Source: Candidatus Puniceispirillum sp. (GTDB lineage Bacteria > Pseudomonadota > Alphaproteobacteria > Puniceispirillales > Puniceispirillaceae). From it: a DNA stretch of 22,638 nt. A program made the position numbers and the translations under genes. Of the stretch, positions 7,547-15,833 are shown piece after piece. Numbering within the stretch: the first letter of the stretch is position 1; each line of letters opens with the position of its first letter. The stretch spans positions 1 to 22,638 of the forward strand of contig JADHLR010000010.1 in the NCBI GenBank assembly GCA_016780525.1. The letters run 5' to 3'. The notes beneath the pieces were generated by a model. It was not told the origin of the DNA. It searched no databases and was given only the letters and a program-made list of their open reading frames with translations.

Positions 7547-9133
7547 TTAACTGTCAGAATCAGCAGCCGGGGCTGCATCACTGTCTGACGTTGCGTTGTC
7601 CGTACCTAAATCTTCAGACCCGGCATCTTCATCGGCAAACCAATGCGCCCGCGCCGCCATAATGATATCACCCGCTTCGGTATCATCCGTCAGGCCATGC
7701 TGCCCCAGATATTCCAGCAATTCTTCATTATCTAGATCGGCAAGATCGTCGAGCGTACGCACATTATTTTCGGCAAGCGTCAGCATCATACCAAGGCTGA
7801 TATATTCAAAGGCGCGCAGATCATCAGCGACTTTTAATTCGTCAAGCGCCGCATTGATCCGGTCGGCCTCGCGGGCCACATATTCCGCCGCACGATTTTG
7901 CAGCTCAGTCGCAATATCTTCGTCAAAACCCTGAATATTGGCCAGCTCTTCAATACTGCTCTCAGCCACATCTTCGGGGAAGACAAAGCCTTCGGCAACC
8001 AGCAGATGCGCGATCACATCATCAATATTCAGCGCATCAATAAAGCGTGCTGAACGGGTTTTAAACTCTTCCTGACGGCGTTCTGACTCTTCAGCTTCGG
8101 TCAGAATATCAATGTACCACCCGGATAATTGGGATGCCAGACGCACATTTTGACCACGCCGCCCAATCGCCAGACTAAGCTGATCATCGGGCACCACAAC
8201 TTCCATGCGGCCTGCCGCTTCATCCATCACCACCTTGGCCACTTCAGCCGGCGCCAATGCATTGACAACAAACGCCGCCGGCTCTTCGGTGAACGGAATG
8301 ATTTCCACTTTTTCACCCTGCAATTCGCCGACCACAGCCTGCACCCGGCTGCCCCGCATGCCAACACAGGCACCAACCGGATCAATCCCCGGGTCATTCG
8401 ACAAAACGGTGATTTTAGCGCGGCTGCCAGCTTCGCGGGCAACGCCTTTAATCTCGATTATACCGTCATAAATTTCCGGCACTTCCTGGGTAAACAGCTT
8501 TGCCATGAATTCATTACAGGCCCGCGACAAAAAGATTTGCGGGCCGCGTGGTTCTTCGCGCACATCAATGATATAGGCGCGCACGCGGTCACCTTGCCGC
8601 AAATTTTCCCGCGGGATCATCTCTTCACGACGAATCACTGCTTCGGCGCGGCCAAGATCAACAGTAATCGAATAGCTTTCAGCCCGCTTTACCGTGCCGA
8701 CAACAATTTCACCAACACGGTCTTTATATTCCTCAAACTGGCGCACGCGCTCGGCGTCGCGGACTTTTTGCGAAATAACCTGTTTGGCTGTCTGCGCGGC
8801 AATACGGCCAAATTCGATTGGCGGCAAAGACTGGCGCCAAAATTCACCAACAGCCAGTGGCGGCGACAGCTTGGCACCTTCTGCCGCGCTCATCTGCGTC
8901 GACTCGTCTTCGACTTCTTCGACAACTTCAACCCAACGTTCCAATGCAATCGCACCAGATTTTCTGTCGATCATCACCCGGATATCACGATCCAGACCAT
9001 ATTTTGCGCGGCCAGCCTTTTGGATGGCCTCTTCCATGGCCAGCATAACCTCTTCGCGCTCGATTGATTTTTCGCGCGCCACAACATCTGCAACCTGAAT
9101 AAGCTCAAGTCCCGGAATTGATGATGTATCCAT
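7547..9133 (-). CDS. nusA: Transcription termination/antitermination factor NusA
   Basis: NusA binds RNA polymerase and nascent RNA, modulating pausing, termination and antitermination. The 528-residue product has the RNAP-binding N-terminal domain (1-125; VVAREKSIEREEVMLAMEEA), an S1 domain (about 140-205; GEIVVGTVKRAESYSITVDLG), KH1 with GMRGSR (259-264) and KH2 with IGRRGQN (323-329). Two C-terminal helical acidic-repeat regions follow (about 365-425 and 445-485), then a Ser/Asp/Ala-rich acidic tail (DAAPAADSDS). This is the alphaproteobacterial layout. The gene starts 39 bases after the rimP stop. NusA regulates its own operon in E. coli; a possible attenuator upstream of rimP is described separately. 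Confidence 0.97.
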   Translation of the reverse strand: MDTSSIPGLELIQVADVVAREKSIEREEVMLAMEEAIQKAGRAKYGLDRDIRVMIDRKSGAIALERWVEVVEEVEDESTQMSAAEGAKLSPPLAVGEFWRQSLPPIEFGRIAAQTAKQVISQKVRDAERVRQFEEYKDRVGEIVVGTVKRAESYSITVDLGRAEAVIRREEMIPRENLRQGDRVRAYIIDVREEPRGPQIFLSRACNEFMAKLFTQEVPEIYDGIIEIKGVAREAGSRAKITVLSNDPGIDPVGACVGMRGSRVQAVVGELQGEKVEIIPFTEEPAAFVVNALAPAEVAKVVMDEAAGRMEVVVPDDQLSLAIGRRGQNVRLASQLSGWYIDILTEAEESERRQEEFKTRSARFIDALNIDDVIAHLLVAEGFVFPEDVAESSIEELANIQGFDEDIATELQNRAAEYVAREADRINAALDELKVADDLRAFEYISLGMMLTLAENNVRTLDDLADLDNEELLEYLGQHGLTDDTEAGDIIMAARAHWFADEDAGSEDLGTDNATSDSDAAPAADSDS

Positions 9134-9172
9134 TGTTATCTCACTTCTTCTCGATGTTTTCCAACGATCCGC

Positions 9173-9658
9173 CTAGGCGTTACCGCTTCGTTCCAAAATT
9201 TCAGACGGATCAATCCGCCCGGCCTCGATATCATCAAAGGCAAATTCAAATCGGCCAAATGATGTTTCCAAAATCACTAACCCGGCGTCACTGACACCAC
9301 CAAGCCTGCCATTAAAGCGCCGCCGCCCATCCTGCATCCGACGCAAGGTCAGTTTTGCCAGCTCGCCGCTAAACCGGTCATAATCGGCAAGACGTGTCAG
9401 CGGCCGGTCGATACCGGGTGAACTGACCTCCAGCAGATAAGCACCGGATATCGGATCCTCAACATCCAGTAACGCCGATACATGCCGGCTGATCATCTGG
9501 CAGTCCTCTACAGTCATCTCACGGTCTTCTTTAGGTTCGGCCATAATCTGCAATTGGTTACGGCCAGCCTGACCCCCGGAATACAGCACCCGCACCAGCG
9601 AAAATCCCAGCTCTTCGACTGCCGATTCAATGATCTGACTAATCTTCGTCTCGACCAA
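9173..9658 (-). CDS. rimP: Ribosome maturation factor RimP, TTG start
   Basis: RimP (formerly YhbC) is needed for early assembly of the 30S subunit. The 161-residue product shows the N-terminal domain (ISQIIESAVEELGFSLVRV) followed by the signature EDCQMISRHVSALLDVEDPISGAYLLEVSSPGIDRPL and a C-terminal SH3-like domain. The start must be TTG at 9658: the next in-frame upstream stop (TGA, 9673-9671) is only five codons away and no ATG or GTG lies between. The TTG sits 8 bases after AAAGGA. This places the family's conserved N-terminus correctly. It heads the rimP-nusA-ylxR-infB-rbfA-truB-rpsO operon. Confidence 0.93.
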   Translation of the reverse strand: MVETKISQIIESAVEELGFSLVRVLYSGGQAGRNQLQIMAEPKEDREMTVEDCQMISRHVSALLDVEDPISGAYLLEVSSPGIDRPLTRLADYDRFSGELAKLTLRRMQDGRRRFNGRLGGVSDAGLVILETSFGRFEFAFDDIEAGRIDPSEILERSGNA

Positions 9659-9748
9659 TGGATATCCTTTTCACTTCCCTGCTGGCCGCATGATCAACCG
9701 ATGATCCGCGCAAACAGCAGCCATATCTGCCACGCAACTGACCGCAAT

Positions 9749-9771
9749 AAAAAAGTGGGCCAGCGGCCCAC
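9749..9771 (-). terminator. Rho-independent terminator between trmB and rimP
   Basis: On the minus strand the stem GTGGGCC / GGCCCAC (7 bp, all but one pair G-C) has a 3-base loop and is followed immediately by TTTTTT (9754-9749). It lies 96 bases beyond the trmB stop and 90 bases before rimP. The simplest reading is the end of the tsaB-to-trmB transcript; because a promoter-like sequence lies just upstream it might also attenuate rimP operon transcription. Confidence 0.9.
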
Positions 9772-9801
9772 CATCAAAACGCGACAGTAATTATGCATAG
9801 G

Positions 9802-9830
9802 GTTATACCCGGCTTTGCTTGGTAATGCAA
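9802..9830 (-). promoter_or_regulatory. Candidate promoter upstream of the rimP operon
   Basis: On the minus strand TTGCAT (9830-9825) and TATAAC (9807-9802) are spaced 17 bases apart; the -10 matches consensus at five of six positions and the -35 at three. The -10 lies in a small palindrome (GGGT-ATA-ACCC). A start near 9795 would precede the terminator at 9749-9771. A separate promoter closer to rimP (9660-9748) cannot be excluded; I saw no convincing match there. Confidence 0.35.
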
Positions 9831-9832
9831 GC

Positions 9833-9861
9833 ATGCTGGCAACCCGTCAATGCTGGCAACC
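9833..9861. repeat. Direct repeat with 17-base period between trmB and rimP
   Basis: The 12-base string ATGCTGGCAACC occurs at 9833-9844 and again at 9850-9861, with CCGTCA-type filler giving a 17-base period. It is intergenic, just after the trmB stop. No function is evident; it resembles the other short tandem duplications in this window. Confidence 0.8.
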
Positions 9862-9867
9862 AAAGCG

Positions 9868-10569
9868 TCACGGGCAGCGTTCGAAAACAAACCAGGAAGG
9901 CTGCCGGCCAGCCTGTTCCGCTTTGTTCATATAGCGTGTGGCAGGAAGCTGCGGCGGGCGGTGACGCCAATCTGCCGGACGCCGCGCTGTCCAGCGAAAT
10001 TGCGCATGCGCCAACGCCGTTTGAAGCAACCATATTTTTGCCGTTGGATCATCGCTTGCCAGCACCAATTGACCATTAGGCCGGATCAACTGCGCCAGAA
10101 TATCCATCATATCAGCTTGCAAAATCCGCCGGGCGGCGTGCCGTTTTTTCGGCCACGGGTCAGGAAACATAATATAGACGGACGCCAGACCAGCCGCCGG
10201 CAAAGCTGGCAGGATCAGCCGCACATCATCATCCCAGATCCGAATATTAGACAGGTTGCGCGTCTGCATATGCCGCAGCAAACTGGCCACACCATTTACA
10301 AATGGTTCCGCCCCAATGAAATTAATTGTCGGGTTGGCTTCCGCCAGACCGGCAAGATGCTCGCCGCCGCCAAAGCCAATCTCTAATGCCAGATCAGCCG
10401 CCAAATCGTCAGCCAAATTAGTCGTATTGCCAAATTGTTCGGCAACAGCCTGCTTCGGATCAAATCGCAACGCCGGCAGTTGATCGGCCAACAGCGCCTG
10501 CATACCCGCACGCAACGGCCGGCCGATACGACGCCCGTAAAACCGGGAGCCACTGCGATCAGTTGTCAT
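9868..10569 (-). CDS. trmB: tRNA (guanine-N7-)-methyltransferase TrmB
   Basis: TrmB uses SAM to methylate N7 of guanosine 46 in the variable loop of tRNA. I prefer the ATG at 10569 (233 residues, starting MTTDRSGSRFYGRRIGRPL), which matches the usual alphaproteobacterial N-terminus (FYGRR-GR-LR). The frame extends upstream to 10689 but would then overlap metK and add 40 residues that do not resemble the family. SAM-binding LALEIGFGGGEHL and the hallmark YIMFPDPWPKKRHAARRI are present. It follows metK, the SAM synthetase gene, by 46 bases, so enzyme and cofactor supply are co-expressed. A terminator lies downstream. Confidence 0.95.
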   Translation of the reverse strand: MTTDRSGSRFYGRRIGRPLRAGMQALLADQLPALRFDPKQAVAEQFGNTTNLADDLAADLALEIGFGGGEHLAGLAEANPTINFIGAEPFVNGVASLLRHMQTRNLSNIRIWDDDVRLILPALPAAGLASVYIMFPDPWPKKRHAARRILQADMMDILAQLIRPNGQLVLASDDPTAKIWLLQTALAHAQFRWTARRPADWRHRPPQLPATRYMNKAEQAGRQPSWFVFERCP

Positions 10570-10615
10570 GCCTTTGCCCCATTTGAACGTGATAACATCT
10601 GCGCACCTGCCTGGC

Positions 10616-11794
10616 TTAGGCGAGGGCAGAACGCAAATCATCAACCAGATCAGTGGCTTCCCAACTAAAGCTGCCCGGCCCGGCTTCACCTGCTACCCGG
10701 CCAAAATGACCATAGGCCGCGGTTGCCGCATAGATCGGTGCGTTGAGGGATAAGTGCTGACGGATTCCCCGTGGTGTCAAATTCATTGAATGTGCCAGAG
10801 CATCCTGCAGTCTGGCATTATCAATCGTGCCGGTGCCATGCGTATTTGCGTAAAGCGACACCGGCTCGGCCACACCGATCGCATAGGCTAGCTGGATGGT
10901 GCATTTTTCAGCCAATCCGGCAGCCACCACATTTTTTGCCAGATAGCGACAGGCATAAGCCGCCGAACGGTCAACTTTTGTCGGGTCTTTGCCGGAAAAC
11001 GCACCGCCGCCATGTGGCGCCGCACCACCATAGGTATCGACAATAATTTTGCGTCCGGTCAGACCGGCATCACCATCCGGGCCACCAATCACGAACTGAC
11101 CGGTTGGGTTGACCAACAAATCATCAGCCCCAACCATCCAGCCTTCCGGCAGGACATCAGCAATGACCGGCGTGACCAATGCGCGAATATCGCTTTGCGT
11201 GGCGGCTTCGTCATGCTGTGTCGACAGCACAATTTTATGCGCGCCTGTCGGCCGCCCGGCATCGTCATAGATCAGGCTGATCTGGCTCTTTGAGTCTGGC
11301 CCGAGAATGGAATCAGCATCGCTCTTACGCAGTTCAGCAAGCCGCTTCAGGATCTGGTGCGAATAATGAATGGCGGCGGGCATCAACACATCGGTTTCGC
11401 GGCAGGCATAGCCGAACATCAAGCCCTGATCGCCAGCCCCTTCATCTTTATTGTCGCCCGAATCAACACCCATCGCAATATCGGCAGATTGTTCATGCAG
11501 GTAATTCTGGAATTCAAAATGCGCATGGTGAAATTTGTCCTGCTCATAGCCGATATCTTTGACCGCGGCGCGCACTGCTGGCTCGATCGCCTGCATGATG
11601 CTGGCCAGATTATCCTGGCTGGCGCGCACTTCGCCGCCCAGAATCACCCGGTTGGTGGTGGCAAATGTCTCACAGGCCACACGGGCCTCGGGCTCAGCTG
11701 TTAAAAACAAATCAAGAACCGTGTCAGAAACGCGATCGCATAATTTGTCTGGATGCCCCTCGGAAACAGACTCGGATGTAAAAATATGGCTCAT
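10616..11794 (-). CDS. metK: S-adenosylmethionine synthetase
   Basis: MetK makes SAM from ATP and methionine. The 392-residue product is of normal length and begins MSHIFTSESVSEGHPDKLCD, containing the ATP-site histidine motif GHPDK. Further signatures are GAGDQGLMFGYACRET and the phosphate-binding loop GGGAFSGKDPTKVDRSAAY. A GAGG ribosome-binding site lies 7 bases before the ATG. Only 27 bases separate it from the lnt stop, leaving no room for a SAM riboswitch directly upstream; none was recognised. SAM made here serves neighbours MiaB and TrmB. Confidence 0.98.
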   Translation of the reverse strand: MSHIFTSESVSEGHPDKLCDRVSDTVLDLFLTAEPEARVACETFATTNRVILGGEVRASQDNLASIMQAIEPAVRAAVKDIGYEQDKFHHAHFEFQNYLHEQSADIAMGVDSGDNKDEGAGDQGLMFGYACRETDVLMPAAIHYSHQILKRLAELRKSDADSILGPDSKSQISLIYDDAGRPTGAHKIVLSTQHDEAATQSDIRALVTPVIADVLPEGWMVGADDLLVNPTGQFVIGGPDGDAGLTGRKIIVDTYGGAAPHGGGAFSGKDPTKVDRSAAYACRYLAKNVVAAGLAEKCTIQLAYAIGVAEPVSLYANTHGTGTIDNARLQDALAHSMNLTPRGIRQHLSLNAPIYAATAAYGHFGRVAGEAGPGSFSWEATDLVDDLRSALA

Positions 11795-11821
11795 GGTTTT
11801 GCCTCAAAGATTGGTCAATGG

Positions 11822-13357
11822 TCACGCTTGCGCGTCAGAACTGTTCACTTGTCGGCGCCGAACATGCACAAGCCAGGCGCTGCCGCCAATAAAAAAACAT
11901 AATGCGAAAAATACGGCATTGCCAAAGCGGGCGAACAAAGGAGCAGTCAACACAGGCGGAATGGGAATGTCAAGATAGCCGCGCACACCAAGCGGGATGC
12001 TGCCAAGCTGGCGGCCAAAGCCATCGAAAGCGGCGCCGATCCCGGTATTGGCGGCGCGCAACAACGGCACGCCTTCCTCGACCGCACGCATTTGCGCCTG
12101 ATAGAGATGCTGCCAAGGGCCGATGGTGGCGCCAAACCATGCATCATTCGTCAGATTCACCATAACATCAGGACGGTTTTGCCGGTCAATAACACGACCA
12201 GCAAAAATCACTTCATAGCAAATCAGCATCTGTACCTGACCGACTCCCGGCACCGACAGGGGGCGGTTTTGTGTGCCCGCAACAAAATCTGCCGGCCCGG
12301 CAATAATATCAAGAAATGGCAGCCATGACCGAAATGGCACATATTCACCAAATGGCACCAGATGATGCTTGTCATAAACGCCCCGCACACCGCCCTGATG
12401 ATCAAACAAATACGCCGAATTCAGTGGCTGGCTCGCCGCGTTAAACCGCGGAATACCAGTCAGCAAAAACCCGTCTGAATGGGTCGCGGCACGCACCGTA
12501 TCGGCAAGCAATTTGCGGTTTTGACTCGGTAGACCGGCAAAGGCTGTTTCCGGCCAAATCACAAAATCCGGGCTGTTGGTGCCTGTTTGCGACAGCGCAA
12601 TCAGACTGGCCAGATGCGCCGGACGTTTTTGCCGGTTCCACTTGTCATTTTGTGGCACCACCGGTTGCACAAGTCTGGCCTTTGGTGCATTTGTGCTTGG
12701 TGCTGGCAACTGGCTATCCAGCCGCAGCACGCCCCAGCCAGTGCCAAGCAACGGGATCATCACCAACAGCAAGGCCAGACCACGGGCCGATAATGTCCAG
12801 AATAGCGGCGCCATCGCAGCGCCAAAAGCCAGCAAAGTGAGCCCGTAAACACCCATCACACTGGCCATTTGCAAACTGCCAAGATGCACCGCAAACAAGC
12901 CGCCCATCAGACTCCAGGGAAAGCCTGTCGCGACGAAGCTACGGCTCCATTCGGTCACGCCGAATACCGCAATCAGACATAACAGCCGCACCACCGCAGA
13001 CCCGTTATGCGTCCAGCTTAACGCCGCCGCAACCGCCCAGAACAATGCCAATATAAAGGCCAGAGCCAGCGCCACAAAGGGCGTCAAAACCCACAGCGAA
13101 GACGCCTCGACAATCAGCGCATGCGATACCCAGAATGTCGAGGCCAGAAACCAGCCCAACCCGGCCGCGCCAAAAATGCGCGCCGCGGCCAGCCGGCTGG
13201 GGGCATGAATCGCCTGCCAAACAGGTATGCCAAGCAAAAATAAAGCGGGCAGGATAAATAGAGGCGGCAATGCCAGACTGGCACCGGCACCGGACAAAAC
13301 ATCAATAGAGACCCCCCAAAACCGATGCTTAGTCCTGAGCTTGTCTAGCAGCTGCAC
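11822..13357 (-). CDS. lnt: Apolipoprotein N-acyltransferase, GTG start
   Basis: Lnt adds the third acyl chain to the N-terminal cysteine of lipoproteins in the inner membrane of Gram-negative bacteria. The 511-residue product has several hydrophobic segments in the first 210 residues and a periplasmic nitrilase-type domain. Its catalytic triad fits the family: E270 (VIWPETAFAG), K330 (YDKHHLVPFGEYVP) and C380 (LICYEVIFAGR). One more hydrophobic segment is near the C-terminus (FGNAVFFALCFFIGGSAWLV). The first start is GTG at 13357, inside the end of corC (29-base overlap) and after GGGGAT; no ATG is available near the conserved N-terminus. CorC in E. coli (YbeX) is encoded in the same cluster. 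Confidence 0.96.
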   Translation of the reverse strand: MQLLDKLRTKHRFWGVSIDVLSGAGASLALPPLFILPALFLLGIPVWQAIHAPSRLAAARIFGAAGLGWFLASTFWVSHALIVEASSLWVLTPFVALALAFILALFWAVAAALSWTHNGSAVVRLLCLIAVFGVTEWSRSFVATGFPWSLMGGLFAVHLGSLQMASVMGVYGLTLLAFGAAMAPLFWTLSARGLALLLVMIPLLGTGWGVLRLDSQLPAPSTNAPKARLVQPVVPQNDKWNRQKRPAHLASLIALSQTGTNSPDFVIWPETAFAGLPSQNRKLLADTVRAATHSDGFLLTGIPRFNAASQPLNSAYLFDHQGGVRGVYDKHHLVPFGEYVPFRSWLPFLDIIAGPADFVAGTQNRPLSVPGVGQVQMLICYEVIFAGRVIDRQNRPDVMVNLTNDAWFGATIGPWQHLYQAQMRAVEEGVPLLRAANTGIGAAFDGFGRQLGSIPLGVRGYLDIPIPPVLTAPLFARFGNAVFFALCFFIGGSAWLVHVRRRQVNSSDAQA

Positions 13358-14174
13358 GCGGCAATCCCCGAATTTTCAGCAATGTGATCCGGCGCGGGTC
13401 ACCATCAAGAATTTCAAACTGAATACCCGCCCGATGACGCACCACTTCACCGCGTCCCGGCACCCGGCCGGCCAGCGCAAACACCAGCCCGCCGACAGTA
13501 TCAACCTCGTCACGCTCATCATCATCCAGCAGCTTACCGGCCACCGATTCGAGATCCTCAACCTCAAGTCTGGCATCAGCAATGGCCGTACCATCATCTT
13601 TGACCTCAAATCGCGGCGTTGTGGTTTTGTCATGTTCATCTTCAATCTCACCAACAATCTGCTCGACAAGATCTTCGATCGTGATCAACCCGTCAACACC
13701 ACCAAATTCATCAACAACAAGCGCCAAATGACGCCGCCGCAGCCGCATTTCATGCAGCAAATCCAGCAATCTGATTGCCGGTGAAATAAACAGTGCCGGG
13801 CGTAATAATTTATCAACTGACGGGGTGTCACCAGCCCGCAGATGCGCAAACAGGTCTTTGATGTGAATAATCCCGACAACATCGTCAAGCGTATCACGAT
13901 AGACCGGCACGCGGCTGTGATTGGCCGCACTCATCTGGTTAATGATATCGTCAAAACTATCCTGCGATGATACCGCAAAAATATCAGCCCGCGGAATCAT
14001 CACATCAACCGCTGTCAAATCACGAAGGCTCAGGAAATTTTGCAGTAACGCACCCTCATGGCTGTCGAAGCTGGCTTTGTCGCCAACTGACTCCTGCAGC
14101 AATTCGGTGAGCTCTTCACGCCGTGAAGCCGGGCGCGCAAAGGCGGGAAATAATTTACCAAGTAAAGCTGCCAT
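13329..14174 (-). CDS. CBS-domain CorC/HlyC-family protein
   Basis: The 281-residue soluble protein has an N-terminal segment, a CBS pair (about residues 60-190; LTAVDVMIPRADIFAV, HSRVPVYRDTLDDVVGIIHIKDLF, VVDEFGGVDGLITIEDLVEQIVGEI) and a C-terminal transporter-associated (CorC_HlyC) domain. It has no membrane segment, so it corresponds to E. coli YbeX/CorC, linked to magnesium/cobalt efflux and, more recently, ribosome metabolism. The ATG overlaps the ybeY stop by one base (TAATG), so translation is probably coupled. The neighbours ybeY and phoH (ybeZ) give the conserved ybeZ-ybeY-ybeX-lnt order. Confidence 0.93.
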   Translation of the reverse strand: MAALLGKLFPAFARPASRREELTELLQESVGDKASFDSHEGALLQNFLSLRDLTAVDVMIPRADIFAVSSQDSFDDIINQMSAANHSRVPVYRDTLDDVVGIIHIKDLFAHLRAGDTPSVDKLLRPALFISPAIRLLDLLHEMRLRRRHLALVVDEFGGVDGLITIEDLVEQIVGEIEDEHDKTTTPRFEVKDDGTAIADARLEVEDLESVAGKLLDDDERDEVDTVGGLVFALAGRVPGRGEVVRHRAGIQFEILDGDPRRITLLKIRGLPRAAARQAQD

Positions 14175-14803
14175 TAGCCAAGAGCCCCGGTTTGTGTGTC
14201 TTGATACGGGTTGGGCACACCAATATTTGCCAAAAATTTAACCTCCAATGTTTCCATAGTTTCGGCCAGCTCATCGTCGATATGGTCATGGCCAAAAAGA
14301 TGCAGCATGCCATGTACAAATAAATGGATCAGATGATCAGCCACCGGCATCTGCATGTCATCTGCCTCGCGCATCACCGTTTCAGCAGCAATGACAATAT
14401 CGCCAAGCAGCGCTGGTACATCCCCGTCAGTCTGCGGCCCGGCCATATCACTCGCCATGTCACCCGCCATGTCATAGGCAGGAAAAGACAACACATTTGT
14501 TGGTTTATCAATCTGCCGGTGCTGTTGGTTCAATTGTCGCATCTGTGCATCATCGCACAGCCATAGGCTCACACTAGCCTTGGTACTGACCTTGGTGTTG
14601 GCAAATTCGGACAGAATATCATCAAGCATTGTCAGCGCTGCCTGCTGAAACCCGGCAACCAGCGGATCTGGCCATATTTTGGTATTGATGCTGGCTTCGA
14701 TTGTCGCACCGGCAGCACTCACCCAATCGCTGTAAAAAATGTCATCACACCCCGGACTGTCAGGTTCCGGTGCGGTATCGGTTGCATGTGTGTCATGTGC
14801 CAT
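14174..14803 (-). CDS. ybeY: Endoribonuclease YbeY (rRNA maturation factor)
   Basis: YbeY is a metal-dependent RNase involved in 16S rRNA 3'-end maturation and ribosome quality control. The zinc-binding motif HGMLHLFGHDH (H164, H168, H174) and DKPTNVLSFP are intact. At 209 residues it is longer than the usual 150-180. The excess is an acidic, poorly conserved N-terminus (about 35 residues, DTAPEPDSPGCDD) and a 12-base triplication encoding DMAGDMASDMAG (residues 111-122), which widens the loop before the GDIVIA segment. The start lies 49 bases after the phoH stop; AGGA is about 14 bases upstream, which is far, so the start is less certain than the gene. Confidence 0.94.
   Translation of the reverse strand: MAHDTHATDTAPEPDSPGCDDIFYSDWVSAAGATIEASINTKIWPDPLVAGFQQAALTMLDDILSEFANTKVSTKASVSLWLCDDAQMRQLNQQHRQIDKPTNVLSFPAYDMAGDMASDMAGPQTDGDVPALLGDIVIAAETVMREADDMQMPVADHLIHLFVHGMLHLFGHDHIDDELAETMETLEVKFLANIGVPNPYQDTQTGALG
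14438..14473 (-). repeat. 12-base in-frame triplication inside ybeY
   Basis: Three consecutive units reading GACATGGCGGGT, GACATGGCGAGT and GATATGGCCGGG encode DMAG-DMAS-DMAG. The units differ at a few positions only, so the duplication is fairly recent. Confidence 0.85.
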
Positions 14804-14852
14804 GACGATTAAAACCAGTCCTTTGGGTCATGTTCAGATCGAAAGCATCTGT

Positions 14853-15833
14853 CTATTTGCTCGCATTTTGCGGTTTTTGTCCAGCCTCATACGCTTGCAA
14901 AATGCGCGCCACCACCGGGTGCCGTACAACATCCTCGCCAGACAGGTGAATAATACCGACACCGCGGATGTCATCAAGGATACGCACAGCCTCCGCCAGA
15001 CCAGACGGCTGCGCATCCGGCAAATCAATCTGGCTCAGATCACCGGTGATGACCATATGCGAATCCTGGCCAAGCCGGGTCAGCACCATTTTCATCTGCA
15101 CCGGCGTGGTATTTTGCGCCTCGTCGATGATGACATGCGCATTGCTTAGGGTACGGCCACGCATAAAGGCAAGCGGCGCCACTTCAATTTCACCACTGAC
15201 CAGCATACGATCGACCTTATCAGCCGGCATCATGTCATAAAGCGCGTCATATAACGGCCGCAAATACGGATCGACCTTTTCCTTCATATCACCGGGCAGA
15301 AAGCCCAGACGTTCGCCAGCTTCAACGGCCGGACGTGACAGAATGATACGCTCAACCTCGCGTTTTTTCAGCGCTTCAACGGCGCGTGCCACCGCCATAT
15401 AGGTTTTTCCGGTGCCCGCCGGGCCCAGTCCAAACACCACCTCATTCGCGCGCAACAATGTCAGATAGTCCTGCTGGCCTCTGGTTTTGGCGACAATTTT
15501 CTTTTTCCAGGTGTCGATTGCTAAAACACTGGCAGGGGCCGCCGGGGTCTGGCCTGTCATCACCCAACGAAGCGCGTCATCAATCATCGTTTTGTCAAAA
15601 TCGGCGGCACCGCCGGTGCGGATCTTTTTATATAAATCTTCGATCACCCGCTGTGCAGTTTTTGTCGATTTGACCGGGCCTGAAATTTTGATGCTGTTAC
15701 CAAATGAATCCAGCGACACATCCAGTGATTTTTCGATATGGGCAAGATAGTGGTTATGTTCACCAGAAAGCAGGGCAAGAATATCATTATCTTCGAAATC
15801 CATGCGAATTGACGTCGTTTTATCGGCGTTCAC
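14853..15833 (-). CDS. PhoH-like ATPase (YbeZ), GTG start
   Basis: This 326-residue protein is a PhoH-family P-loop NTPase, probably an RNA helicase or ATPase that partners YbeY. It has a KH-like N-terminal region (about 20-75), Walker A GPAGTGKT (137-144), Walker B VIIDEAQN (234-241), and the SRPAVEAGE and VITGDLSQIDLP motifs. The start is GTG at 15833, which overlaps the miaB stop in the sequence GTGA (4 bases) and follows AAGGGGG by 5-6 bases; a later ATG at residue 11 would lose conserved sequence. The GTGA overlap implies translational coupling with miaB. Confidence 0.95.
   Translation of the reverse strand: MNADKTTSIRMDFEDNDILALLSGEHNHYLAHIEKSLDVSLDSFGNSIKISGPVKSTKTAQRVIEDLYKKIRTGGAADFDKTMIDDALRWVMTGQTPAAPASVLAIDTWKKKIVAKTRGQQDYLTLLRANEVVFGLGPAGTGKTYMAVARAVEALKKREVERIILSRPAVEAGERLGFLPGDMKEKVDPYLRPLYDALYDMMPADKVDRMLVSGEIEVAPLAFMRGRTLSNAHVIIDEAQNTTPVQMKMVLTRLGQDSHMVITGDLSQIDLPDAQPSGLAEAVRILDDIRGVGIIHLSGEDVVRHPVVARILQAYEAGQKPQNASK

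Noticed and set aside
8129..9067. A 312-codon plus-strand frame opposite nusA
   Set aside because: It is antisense to conserved nusA sequence, has no recognisable domain, and the composition reflects reverse complement codons.
9692..9706. Small inverted repeat GATCA/TGATC in the rimP leader
   Set aside because: Only five base pairs with a 5-base loop; likely by chance.
9659..9867. An initiator tRNA gene ahead of rimP, as in E. coli
   Set aside because: No cloverleaf or CCA end was found; the gap holds a terminator, a possible promoter and a direct repeat.
9867..10689. A longer trmB starting inside metK
   Set aside because: The extra 40 residues are encoded by metK sequence in another frame, do not resemble TrmB, and a good start with the family N-terminus exists at 10569.
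11795..11821. SAM riboswitch upstream of metK
   Set aside because: Only 27 bases lie between lnt and metK, too short for any SAM riboswitch class.
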